A stretch of 64,000 nt of DNA, taken from the NCBI GenBank assembly GCA_907163375.1, contig CAJQUW010009311.1, positions 1 through 64,000 on the forward strand, given 5' to 3'. This document shows positions 11,687 to 20,974 of the stretch, in pieces. Within the stretch, counting starts at the first letter, position 1, and each line of letters begins with the position of its first letter. The DNA comes from Prostheceraeus crozeri. Taxonomy: Eukaryota; Platyhelminthes; Polycladida; Euryleptidae. The notes under the pieces are model-generated. The model was given only the letters and a program-made list of their open reading frames with translations, was not told the origin of the DNA and ran no database searches. The position numbers and the translations under genes were made by a program.

Positions 11687-12136
11687 TTATGGCATGTATT
11701 TCAAAAGGTCTTCATCGTCAATATCGTCCCAGAGTCTGGCTTCACATAGATAACAAAAACAGTTCAGTTGCTTTAATCGTTCTTCCACTGCGAGCCTCAC
11801 TTTATCAATATACTCCCACTCTGCCATAGTTCGTGGCTGGGAGTTAGGGGTGTACCACTCCCATAATTGGTGGAGGAATTTCGTGCTGTTGATCTCCATC
11901 ACATCGTCAGTATCGTACTGGAGATACTTCCACCTCACGCCTGTTAAGTCGGGACACTCCTTCTCACATACACTCTCCTCTTCCTCATCCGCTGGTAATG
12001 ATAACTTCCTGATATCGTCCAGTTGGTACACCTTCTCCACCTTCGCCTTTCTTGGAGCGTTTGGTGTAACGAGCGCCTTTGGTGTTGAGCATGGAGAAGA
12101 GAATTTTGTGTTTGATGTTGTCGGAGGGCTTGTCAT
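11687..12136 (-). CDS. Hypothetical element 1 protein, 149 aa
   Basis: A minus-strand ATG frame of 149 codons. The N-terminal 40 residues are Ser/Thr/Pro-rich and probably disordered. The middle is acidic (DEEEES). The C-terminal half is Trp- and Cys-rich (LWEWY, CFCYLC) and ends in an acidic stretch. I recognise no family. It is transcribed away from the polymerase gene and shares the 12,137-12,410 region with it, so the two may be co-regulated. A Trp/Cys-rich acidic protein next to the polymerase could be an early regulatory factor, but that is inference. An AATAAA-type signal lies just past the stop, on the minus strand. Confidence 0.6.
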   Translation of the reverse strand: MTSPPTTSNTKFSSPCSTPKALVTPNAPRKAKVEKVYQLDDIRKLSLPADEEEESVCEKECPDLTGVRWKYLQYDTDDVMEINSTKFLHQLWEWYTPNSQPRTMAEWEYIDKVRLAVEERLKQLNCFCYLCEARLWDDIDDEDLLKYMP

Positions 12137-12182
12137 GTTGACTGTGAATAATGACTTTGAAATGTTTTCTAATTCTTAAGTA

Positions 12183-12260
12183 TCAACAAGCAACCAATCA
12201 GAATGAACATCCAATGAATGAAGAGAATGAAAGTATATAAGCAAAGTGACATCCGTATCA
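12183..12260 (+). promoter_or_regulatory. Polymerase promoter: two CCAAT boxes and a TATA box
   Basis: CCAAT at 12,194-12,198 and 12,211-12,215, then TATATAA at 12,234-12,240, lie about 170 bases upstream of the likely start ATG. Downstream, a block around GTGAACTG recurs (about 12,285 and 12,327). The layout is a standard RNA polymerase II core promoter. Confidence 0.65.
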
Positions 12261-12410
12261 TTTCACTCTGTCTTTGAGACGCATAAGTGAACTGTTGTCT
12301 AGCGAATTCTGTATTTGAGGCGTACAAGTGAACTGCTCTTTAGTGAATTCCAAATTTGAGTGAAGTCTCTATCTTGTTCAAGTATCAAGCTTAAACATAA
12401 TTTCGTTCAA

Positions 12411-15400
12411 ATGGTAAGTTGAAAATTTCCTCTCTCATCTCCCTCAAACGTGTGGCTAATAGCATCTTCCTCAATTTCAGGCATCAACTTCATCACCAAC
12501 ACCCTCCCTTCTCGAGGAAAGTTTAGAGTTGTTGAGTCAAGGTAGGTTGTAACAATATACTGACACTTGAACAGAGATGAAAGAATGATTTCTCTTTCAG
12601 GTGATACCAGTTCCATCTCGTGCGAGTCCATATCAACATTGTCGCGGGAATGCGACGATCGGCAATGTGCTGACTGTGGACACATCTTCACGAGGAAGCG
12701 TGATCTCACCCGACACATCAAGCGAGGTGTTTGTCAACCTAAGCCGGCATCAATCTCCGAAGGTAGGGATGATTCTGTTAACGATGTCTCCTTTTCTTGC
12801 GACTTGTGCGCTCAGTCTTTCGAGACACGTTTTGAACTATCTTCGCACAGACTTCAACATACACACGCGAACGATACCTACACCAACGGTACCTCCTCTA
12901 TCCGACTCACTGAAGTGTCCATAAATAATTTAGTGAGGAACTACCAGATGGATTCCTCAGAAACCATTGCTAACTTTGAGGGATGGTTTCATCAAAATTC
13001 ATCATTGATAGAAGCGCTCTTCAACAATTTAGACAATTTTAGGATGAAGGCGCTCATCTATCTTAAAATAAAATATGTAAAAATCGACCACCATACTGGA
13101 CAAATAATAGAGAGGTTGGAGTTTCACATACCCTCCTCTCCTGCAACCGAAGTTGTAGACTGTGAGTCTTGGATAAATTTTCATATCCAAGGGTTAAAAT
13201 TAAATATAGATAAATTTAACGAGCGTGATAGTGGACTCGTTTTTGATGGTATTGAGACCGCCATGATTAAAATCAGTTTATTAGGAAATCATAGTGGTCG
13301 AGGCTCCTTTAAACTTCCGAAAAATTTAAGAAATAAAGCAGCAGTCATTTCTGTAGATTGCGAATCGCAATGTTTTAAGTATGCCGTCCTCTCCATTCTC
13401 CACTATAATGATGTGCAGAATAGTCGATACCGCAAGAGTAAGTATCAACAGTGGGAGAATGAATTAAACTTCGATGACTGTAATAGTGACGATATGAAAA
13501 TTAAAGATATAGAAAAATTTGAAAAATTGAACAACATCAAAATAGTTCTCCATGTTTGGGAAAAAGGATTGAAGGGTGTGCGCTACAACTCGCGTTCGAG
13601 TTGTTATGAACGTACAGTAAACCTGTTATTAGTAAAACAGGATGATAGTGAGGAATGGCACTACTGCGGTATTCCCAAAATCTCTCGCTTATACCACCAC
13701 TTAGAAAACTCTAGTAGAGAGTTATATTACTGCGACAGATGTATTCGCCACTTTAGGAGGAAAACTAAATTTGAAACTCATTACGAATGGTGTAAGCGAG
13801 GTAAACTGCAAATGGAGCGCATGCCCAAAGATAAGGAGTTTTCATATAGAGAGAATGGTGATGAATTAAGTCCTCTTCGTGTCATCTATGCTGACATCGA
13901 ATGTTATATCGATGATAACATCCATCGACCAGCAGCCATTTCCTGCTATGAAGTATGGCATGATCACTTTAGGGGTAGGCAAAATAAAATGCGCGTCTGG
14001 CAAGGTGAGGATTGTATTTACCAATTCCTACAATTCCTCGAACAGGCTGTAAAATTTCAACAAAAACATGATGGTGAACTCTATCGCAGATCATTGCATA
14101 TGACAGCAGATGATCAAGCAAAATTTGATAGTTGCAACATTTGCCCCAAATGTAGGAAAACATTTGACGATGATAAGATTAAGAAAGTGCGCGACCATGA
14201 TCACATCACTGCTAAATTTAGAAACGCACTCTGTTCAAAATGCAATTTTTCACTTAGGATGAAACGGCGTACATTACCCGTCATTTTCCATAATTTCAAG
14301 GGCTACGACAGCCATATGATAATAAAAGGAGGTTTAGGTCAAATGAAAGAGTGGAAGCTTGATGTAATAGCGCAAACGAGAGAGAAGTTTATGGCCATGA
14401 CAGCAAAAGTGCCTGTCGATAAAACTAAAGAAAATAAGACGGTCTATTTTGATATAAAATTTTTAGATTCCTACCAATTTATGACTGCTTCACTGGCCTC
14501 TCTCGTGCAAAATCTAAAGTCTCTTCCACTAACACAAAATCTTAAGAAACAATACCCAAATCTAACCGATGAAGTCATCACACGGAAAGGAGTCTTTCCA
14601 TATGCATATTTTGATGCGATTAGTAAACTCGGCGAGACTTCTCTTCCGCCCATAGATAAATTTAAAAATGATTTGATCGGCGCAGAATGTAAGACCGAAG
14701 ATTATGATCATGCACAATATGCATGGATAAAATTTGACTGCCATACATTTGGCGAATATATGATTGCCTACCTTAAGTTAGATGTATTTTTGCTGGCTGA
14801 TGTATTTCAGGAGTTTCGACGAGTGGCATTAGAAGAAGATAAGTTAGATCCCGTCCACTTTGTCAGTCTGCCAGCCATGTCATTTAAGTCTGCTTTTAAA
14901 ATGACTGGTGAGACCATTCATCTCTTACAAGATCCAGAGATGTATAATTTATTTGAGCGAGGAATTCGCGGTGGTCTCACATTTGTAAATAAACATAGGT
15001 TAAAATCTGAAACAGTAGGCAATGACCAGACTCATCTAAAGTATTATGACCAAAATAATTTGTATGGTAGTTCATTATCCAAACCGCTACCTCACTCTGA
15101 GTTTAGCTGGTTAGATGATAGTGATATTCAACATTTCTCCAACCCTTCTAACATACTAGCAATTCCAGATGAAGGTGATTGGGGATATTATTTTGAGATA
15201 GATCTAATCTATCCAAATAATATTAAACATAAAACCGTAGATTTTCCACTCGCACCCGAATCAGGTGAAGTGAGTAAAGATATGTTTTCCGACTTTATGA
15301 AACAATTTCATAAAGATTTAGAATCATGTGGACAACCCGACTATAAGCCTTGTCGCAAACTTTTACTCACCCAGTATGATAAAGAAAACTATCTAGTCCA

Positions 15401-16397
15401 CTTTAGCATCTTAAAATTTTATTTAGAAATGGGTATGATTTTAAAAAGAGTTCACCGCATTATTAAATTTAGACAGAAAGCCTTCCTCAAGCCATATATT
15501 GATAGCAACAGCCAGAAACGTGCACTAGCCCAAAATAACTTTGAAAAAGATTTTTATAAATATAAGAACAACAGTCTATTTGGTAAGACGATGGAGGATG
15601 TTAGAAAGCGCGTAAACTACAAACTAGTTAATGATGATCAAAAGTATCACAAATTGACCTCATCACCTCTATTCATCGATAGAGACATTATCGATGAGGA
15701 CCTTATAGGTGTTAAAATGATAAAATCTGAAGTTGAGTTGTGCAAAGCCATCTATATTGGTCAAGCTGTACTAGATTATTCTAAGCTTGAAATGTACCAA
15801 CTCTTTTATAAAATACTAAAACCATGTCCTCTCGTAAAAGAGGTTCGTTTGTTGGGTGGTGATACAGATAGTTTCTTCTTAGGTATTACCACTCAAAAAG
15901 ATTTAAATTTCAATGAAGTAGGAAAATCTTTGGAAAGATATTTTGATACATCAAATTATCCTGCTGATCATCCACTCTACTCCATCAAAAATAAGGCAAA
16001 ACTTGGCTGCTTTAAGGATGAGACAGCAGGGAAGGAAATAGATGAAATGATTCTCCTCCGTCCAAAAATGTACAGTATGAAATTAAAGGATAGTGATGAT
16101 AGCATTAAGCGCGCTAAAGGCATATCAAAATCCATTGTGCAAAATATGAAACATAAGAATTTCAGGAAAGCCTATAGAAATAAAAATATAACGTTTGTCA
16201 ATATGACAATCTTAAAATCTAAGTCGCATGAGATCAAAACTCATACTTTTAGGAAACGGGCGCTTTCAGCATGGGAGGATAAGAGGTGCTGGTTAGAACA
16301 CAACATATCTCTTCCACATGGACATCCTGACACAAACATACCACCACCCAAAAGAATTAAACTCACACTACCACATTCAGGAGACGTCTTAGCATAA
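12411..16397 (+). CDS. polB: Protein-primed family B DNA polymerase of element 1
   Basis: It copies the element genome. The long open frame runs to 16,397 but opens only at a TTG inside an apparent intron. The likely start is the ATG at 12,411, followed by small GT-AG introns at 12,414-12,480 and 12,542-12,600. Two C2H2 fingers lie at about 12,666-12,734 and 12,798-12,866. A domain at about 12,997-13,284 is paralogous to the 136-aa protein at 26,546-26,956. Exonuclease motifs follow: DIE (about 13,893), HNFKGYDSH (about 14,290) and YLKLDVFLLADV (about 14,770). Between the first two lies a CxxC...HDHITAKFR...CxxC endonuclease VII/HNH-like module (about 14,141-14,260). Polymerase motifs are DQNNLYG (about 15,050), KNNSLFGKT (about 15,564) and GGDTDSFF (about 15,856). 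It is long for the family, mainly from the N-terminal additions. It looks intact. Confidence 0.95.
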
Positions 16398-16702
16398 TCA
16401 TCCTTAACTTAGTATTTTGATGTTGATTTCTGTAGATAAACATTGTTGTTTTATGTATCGCATGAGATTGTTTTTTCCTTGTGAATATGTGTCCACATCT
16501 GTACATTCCCCATGTGATGACTTTTCCACTGAAAGACATTTTTCCTATCCCTGTATATTTCCACCCTTCACGAAGTAAAAAGACTTTTTGTATATAACAA
16601 TGTTTATTGAAGTGCGCTCATGTATATATTTTCAGTGGATGTTGTATAAAGTCTGTTGCTTCACATTCATGTACATATTTCAATAAACATATCACAATGA
16701 CT
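16398..16702. terminator. Convergent 3' ends with crossed poly(A) signals
   Basis: The polymerase gene and the 516-aa gene converge here. AATAAA on the plus strand lies at 16,682-16,687. The minus-strand signal (TTTATT on plus) lies at 16,603-16,608. Each signal is on the far side of the other, so the two 3' untranslated regions should overlap by roughly 80 bases or more. I see no gene in the gap. Confidence 0.55.
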
Positions 16703-18253
16703 TCACTTTGTTTTCCGAAACACTAACGTTATGAGGGATTTAGTATCTTTCACGTGGATGCACTCTTGTAAACCATTGGTAATTTTGATAGCAATAGAGG
16801 GTATAGTTTGTTTGACGACGGGATGATAGAAAATAGATTCAAACATCTTCTCGACTATTCCATATGAAGCGTCTTTATCATGAATGAAATCACGTAAAAT
16901 GTATTCTTTTTTCTCACCAACAGAAATAGGTAGAATCAAATCACTTTGAATGTAAAGGTGCTGTTCATGTTTATCAAGTGTCATTGGTGTTTCTATACCA
17001 ATCGTATGCGCAGCAGCAAACACTGTTTGTAGCATTGAAAAACCAAAGAGTTTTTTCAAATTTTTACTCAATTGACATTGAATGTCATCACCCAGTTTCA
17101 GAACAACGCGTTGATTTTCAATTGAAAACGAAATGTGGTGTGTCTTTGCATCATATTTACTTTTCATCACATGCTTCAACTTCTGTTGTATATAAGGATT
17201 TACTACATGAATGAAGCTTTCAACTGTATGATATAGACGCGGCATTATATTGATAGCAACTTTAGATTCTTCATAAGACTGGTAAATTTTCTTGATGCGA
17301 TCGCCATAGATGTCCACCCACCATTCATCATTAACTGAATCAGCTTTAGTGTGATATTCATGAGAAGCATACACCACACCGCTTCCAATAATAGGTGTAT
17401 AATGTCTTACAAAATGACGCAAGGTTGGAGAGAAATAAACTGTAAGTTTGTCATTATATTTCTGAATAACCAACTTATTTTTGTCCGCCATAATTTTCTC
17501 TCCATACTTCTTACCCACAGTCTCATTCCATCGTTTTACTAACTCAATAAGTGATAAAGGTTGAACACCACGCTTTTTCAAAATGATGCGTTCTTCGCAT
17601 TCTACAACATCTTCATCAAATATTTTAAATCTATAATGAAATTTGTTGATTCGATTTGAATAAACTTTTCTAACATTTGCAGTAGCAATTGACGTTAGAT
17701 GTAGTCCATGACCAAAACCGAGATGCGGATAGAATTCACTATCCAACCTCAGCGTAAGACCTTTAGTAAAAGAATGAAAGCGGAGGAACTGTCTCCCACT
17801 CCAATGATAGATAGTAAACTCATAAGCTTTCTGATTTTTATTCTTCATGATGGAAGTATTACCACTGTTGAATGCCTTAATAATTTTCTCATTCCCAAAT
17901 GGCTCATAAGAATCTGATTTTATCTGAATCCATTCATAGTTCCACTTTCCATCTGATGTTAAATTGTATGGGAACTGAAATGCATTATTCATCGTTATTC
18001 CATCATGGGTGCGAGGAGTTAATATCATTTCTTCCAAATCATTCACATTCTGAATATTGCTATCATAGCAAATACTAGAAACGCCAACCTCCCATTCACC
18101 TTCTAAATGCAGTGGGCGATTTAATTCTACTCGATAGTCTGATGGTTTATTTTTGGGAAATTTATTCATAGAAGCATTACTGGGCAAGTAGATTAGAAAC
18201 GAGTCCTTATTTTCACTTTCCATATTATTCACATTGGAAAAATATATTAGCAT
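16703..18253 (-). CDS. Polinton structural protein, paralogue A (516 aa)
   Basis: An intact minus-strand frame starting at ATG 18,253; a second in-frame ATG about ten codons later (MESENKD) is an alternative. The N-terminal signature is a short strand, then FPKNKPSDY, then LEGEWEVGVSSICY. It is shared with the 465-aa neighbour (LNGNWEVGVTQLVY) and with the element 2 gene at 43,007-44,585 (LHGPHEVALTESSYY). This family sits near the capsid genes in Polintons and is probably virion-associated, perhaps penton, fibre or another minor capsid component. I cannot fix which. No membrane segment or Cys cluster is seen. The element 1 pair looks like a duplication, since element 2 has one copy. Ten bases separate this gene from the next minus-strand gene upstream, so they may share a transcript. 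Confidence 0.75.
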   Translation of the reverse strand: MLIYFSNVNNMESENKDSFLIYLPSNASMNKFPKNKPSDYRVELNRPLHLEGEWEVGVSSICYDSNIQNVNDLEEMILTPRTHDGITMNNAFQFPYNLTSDGKWNYEWIQIKSDSYEPFGNEKIIKAFNSGNTSIMKNKNQKAYEFTIYHWSGRQFLRFHSFTKGLTLRLDSEFYPHLGFGHGLHLTSIATANVRKVYSNRINKFHYRFKIFDEDVVECEERIILKKRGVQPLSLIELVKRWNETVGKKYGEKIMADKNKLVIQKYNDKLTVYFSPTLRHFVRHYTPIIGSGVVYASHEYHTKADSVNDEWWVDIYGDRIKKIYQSYEESKVAINIMPRLYHTVESFIHVVNPYIQQKLKHVMKSKYDAKTHHISFSIENQRVVLKLGDDIQCQLSKNLKKLFGFSMLQTVFAAAHTIGIETPMTLDKHEQHLYIQSDLILPISVGEKKEYILRDFIHDKDASYGIVEKMFESIFYHPVVKQTIPSIAIKITNGLQECIHVKDTKSLITLVFRKTK

Positions 18254-18262
18254 ACGTTTGCA

Positions 18263-19660
18263 TTAACTCTTCATTCGGAAATGGAGTGTAATACTTGTCA
18301 CAGCATCTTTATGAAAAGGAATCAACGCACCAGCATCATCATAAATGGCAATATCAATTTGTGGGATGTAGTTTGATTTCAGCTTTGTATAATGCACTTT
18401 CTTGAAAGTATGCTCAGATAAAATACTGCAGCTTTTTGGCTGGTATGGTATCATTGCTAGCAATGGAGCTTCAACATCTCCCACACGTACATCTTCACCA
18501 ATATTGGAATATATCTGAAAATAGTTAATACGACGCGATAGCGACATGTCTGCGCTAGCTTTGGTTACAGTACCACTTTTAAAGATATTTTGATCAAAAC
18601 CCAAAATGTCCATTAGAGTTTTATCCATAATTAGTTCAATACCTTTTCCATTTATAGTGAGAGACAAAGTACCTTCTTTTTCAGAAAATGAAATATGTTG
18701 CTCATTAATCACTTCATTTAAATAATCTACAACCAATTTAACCGAAGTAATAATGCGAGGCATCAACACTCTTGTTTCATGTAAGAAACCACCAAAAGGC
18801 TCTACACACTTTCTGTATAAAGATACGGCCCATTCTGTATCAAATTGATTTGGCCTTTCACATGGTAAATGTTGCATATCAGATTTTCCATGAACAGCTG
18901 CAGAACGATGTCGTAAGAACTGATGAAAATCTTTTGAACAAACTAATACTAGATCATCATCATTTAATTTGCTTATTGCAATATGATTAGATGATTTGAT
19001 ATAAGTCAATGTTGCCACTTGTTTACCATCAACTCGAAGGAGATAATTAAATTTCTTCAATAATGTTTCAGGAGTCATGTTTGTCTTTCTTGGCTTAATC
19101 ACAATCTTCTTCACCAACGTCTTCTCATTTCTTGGAATAAGATCTACATAATAAGCTTCCTCTCGATATATTAACTGTTTATGACCACTTATGTGGTAAT
19201 TAACGTTAAAATTATCATAGCTTGTTAAGGCGCTAGCGAGGTAGCCTAAATCATTTCTTAAACTTGGACTTAAACCAACAATCCAATCTTTCTCAACTAC
19301 ATGATGTACATAATTATAATAATCATTGTGCGGAGTAAATTGGACAATATGTTTACACGCTTTATTCAAGAAATCATATATAAACTTTTTACATGATAAG
19401 AGATCTTTCTTTGACCACTGTGGAATGTATACTCGGCACCCCTTTTCACATTGATAAGCAGCTGTACGCCTCATATTAATAGTCATCACCTCATGATCAA
19501 AAGTATAGACACAGTTGCTATAAACAAGTTGAGTGACACCCACTTCCCAATTCCCATTTAGCTGTTGTGCATGATCAATGGGAGTAGAAAAGAGTGCGGC
19601 TCGATTACTAGTAAATCTCTTTGTAGCCGCATTGCTAAGCAAAATATGATAAAACGACAT
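18263..19660 (-). CDS. Polinton structural protein, paralogue B (465 aa)
   Basis: An intact frame with ATG at 19,660. It is a paralogue of the 516-aa protein by its N-terminal block, with LLSNAATKRF in place of the FPKNKPSDY segment. It is closer to the element 2 homologue at its C terminus, where both have a YSNI/YCNI...RVGD(V/I)EAPLL segment and an IDIAIYDDAG/IDISIHDDAG segment before the end. The conserved C-terminal half suggests a beta-rich fold assembled into the particle. The gene starts only 36 bases from the divergent ATG at 19,696, so the intergenic space must carry both promoters or the block is read from further upstream. Capsid-associated role is inferred from position and conservation. 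Confidence 0.75.
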   Translation of the reverse strand: MSFYHILLSNAATKRFTSNRAALFSTPIDHAQQLNGNWEVGVTQLVYSNCVYTFDHEVMTINMRRTAAYQCEKGCRVYIPQWSKKDLLSCKKFIYDFLNKACKHIVQFTPHNDYYNYVHHVVEKDWIVGLSPSLRNDLGYLASALTSYDNFNVNYHISGHKQLIYREEAYYVDLIPRNEKTLVKKIVIKPRKTNMTPETLLKKFNYLLRVDGKQVATLTYIKSSNHIAISKLNDDDLVLVCSKDFHQFLRHRSAAVHGKSDMQHLPCERPNQFDTEWAVSLYRKCVEPFGGFLHETRVLMPRIITSVKLVVDYLNEVINEQHISFSEKEGTLSLTINGKGIELIMDKTLMDILGFDQNIFKSGTVTKASADMSLSRRINYFQIYSNIGEDVRVGDVEAPLLAMIPYQPKSCSILSEHTFKKVHYTKLKSNYIPQIDIAIYDDAGALIPFHKDAVTSITLHFRMKS

Positions 19661-19695
19661 TTTTATATTGCTGATCTGCGGCTTTGCATAACATC

Positions 19696-20052
19696 ATGAA
19701 GACTTGGATTTTGGACTCTCTACAATATATCAGAGTTGATCGTGATGGAAACGTACATTTCAAAAATTCTCATGGTCATACATCAAGAGGAATTACATTA
19801 ACATGGCGACAATTTGTCAACCTCAATGATATCATGAGGGATTTGGAATATTTTGAAACATTAAGATTCATCTCCTTGGGTGATCAAGTTTGGCTTCAAC
19901 ATTACAGAAATGAAATTCAAATCTACCATTCTCATTCCGCAAACTGTTTCTCATTTCGCAAATACAATTGGGAGAAGTATAGAAGATACATACATCGCTC
20001 CATCATGACATTTATTCGTCGTGAGTTCATCGCCCTACTATGCAAATCTTAA
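19696..20052 (+). CDS. PC4-like small protein 1 of element 1
   Basis: A 118-codon frame from ATG 19,696; the longer frame opens at a TTG. The pattern YIRVDRDGNVHFKNS, then a basic/Gly turn, RGITLTWRQFVNLNDIM and a charged helix follows the C-terminal domain of the transcription cofactor PC4/Sub1, where YVSVRDF, KGISL and EQW...LKEQI occupy the same places. PC4 binds single-stranded DNA and helps form the RNA polymerase II initiation complex. The protein then continues with SLGDQVWLQ and a basic tail. It has a tandem paralogue at 20,075 and a relative in element 2 (47,737-47,970). It lies next to a TBP-like gene, which supports a transcription role. The family call is mine by eye and needs a profile search. 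Confidence 0.45.
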   Translation: MKTWILDSLQYIRVDRDGNVHFKNSHGHTSRGITLTWRQFVNLNDIMRDLEYFETLRFISLGDQVWLQHYRNEIQIYHSHSANCFSFRKYNWEKYRRYIHRSIMTFIRREFIALLCKS

Positions 20053-20074
20053 TCAGATATGATTACCACGCACC

Positions 20075-20347
20075 ATGAGTTGGAAATTAGATTCCCTACA
20101 ACGTATTGAAACGGATCATGATCGAAACGTCTATTTCAAAGATTCAACTGGAAATGTGAGAAGACAGTTTGCTTTATCTTATCGTCATTTTCAATCTCTA
20201 CATCATATCATGAAGGACTTGAAATACTTCTATATGAAAAGACATTCACGTATTGGAAATCGCATCTGGCTGCGCGTCAACAATCGGCGAATTCAACTCT
20301 ATCATTCCCAACTTCATACTAACTTCACATTTCATCAAGGTAGTTGA
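20075..20347 (+). CDS. PC4-like small protein 2 of element 1
   Basis: A 90-codon ATG frame 22 bases after the first PC4-like gene. It repeats the same plan: WKLDSLQRIETDHDRN, then VYFKDS, RQFALSYRHFQSLHHIM and RIGNRIWLRV. It is a clear tandem paralogue of the 19,696 protein, though diverged. The TATA box of the next gene begins seven bases past this frame. A role in binding single-stranded DNA at promoters or during replication is inferred. Confidence 0.45.
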   Translation: MSWKLDSLQRIETDHDRNVYFKDSTGNVRRQFALSYRHFQSLHHIMKDLKYFYMKRHSRIGNRIWLRVNNRRIQLYHSQLHTNFTFHQGS

Positions 20348-20353
20348 GAAAAG

Positions 20354-20360
20354 TATAAAA
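20354..20360 (+). promoter_or_regulatory. TATA box of the TBP-like gene
   Basis: TATAAAA followed by GG lies 37 bases before the ATG at 20,397, placing the likely transcription start about 10 bases before the ATG. It is a canonical TATA box directly upstream of a gene for a TATA-binding protein homologue, so self-regulation is possible. Confidence 0.65.
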
Positions 20361-20396
20361 GGAAGGTACATCGCTCAATTTACTCATTCTTTCATC

Positions 20397-20942
20397 ATGA
20401 AGCGCCATCGCTACACCATCGTCAACATTCTCCGTCGCTTCAGACTCTACACCAAAATCGATCTCACAACATTACGCCAACAGCTTCCAAACAGCAAGTA
20501 TTACCCGGGCCGTCCTCAAATGTTAGTGGTGAAGATGAACAATTCACGGAATCTTCAACTCTTCCCAAATGGGACTGTACAGATTCTCGGCGCCCTTTCT
20601 CATTCATCGGCGCAGTCAATGCGCTTAGAGCTACAAAGACTACTACGTCGGATATGGAAGAGGGAGAGGTGTGTGATGTCGAATCTGACTGTGGACAATA
20701 TGGTGATCTCTACTCAATTGAGTGACAGTCTATCATTTTTGAAGATTCGTACCAGCAGTTACAGTTTGTGTTATGAACCTGAACTTTTTCCTGCAGCTCT
20801 CATTAGTTGTTGGTTGCCTGTGCATGTGGCAATCTTTCATAATAGTAAAGTGATCATTACTGGACTAAAATCTCATGAACAAGCAAATATGATCCTAGAC
20901 TATCTCATTGAGTATGTACGTACCCAGCGGATTGTAAAATAA
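20397..20942 (+). CDS. TATA-binding-protein (TBP) homologue in element 1
   Basis: The frame from ATG 20,397 encodes 181 residues covering the two-repeat TBP core and little else. Repeat 1 has IDLTTLRQ, a YYPGRP...VVKM strand and LQLFPNGTVQILGA, matching cellular TBP (LDLKTIA, NPKRFAAVIM, ALIFSSGKMVCTGA). Repeat 2 has YEPELFP exactly as in cellular TBP and VAIFHNSKVIITGLKS, matching LLIFVSGKVVLTGAK. Three of the four DNA-kinking Phe positions are kept (LFPNG, ELFP, IFHNS); the first of repeat 1 is changed. In eukaryotes TBP bends TATA DNA and nucleates RNA polymerase II initiation. The element probably directs transcription of its own TATA-bearing genes with it, or competes with host TBP. It follows two PC4-like genes and has its own TATA box. 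I chose the ATG after that box; the frame upstream overlaps the previous gene. Confidence 0.9.
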   Translation: MKRHRYTIVNILRRFRLYTKIDLTTLRQQLPNSKYYPGRPQMLVVKMNNSRNLQLFPNGTVQILGALSHSSAQSMRLELQRLLRRIWKRERCVMSNLTVDNMVISTQLSDSLSFLKIRTSSYSLCYEPELFPAALISCWLPVHVAIFHNSKVIITGLKSHEQANMILDYLIEYVRTQRIVK

Positions 20943-20974
20943 AAAACAATTTTTTCCAACATGATGTTTTTATT
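20938..20974. terminator. Poly(A) signals fused to two convergent stop codons
   Basis: AATAAA at 20,938-20,943 overlaps the TBP-like stop codon. On the minus strand AATAAA (20,969-20,974) overlaps the protease stop codon. The two convergent genes are 27 bases apart, so each transcript must end inside the other gene's 3' end. Confidence 0.6.

Noticed and set aside
16703-18253. Calling the 516-aa protein the major capsid protein
   Set aside because: The F54H12.2-like gene at 21,431-22,708 fits that role; the 516/465-aa family is conserved but unassigned.
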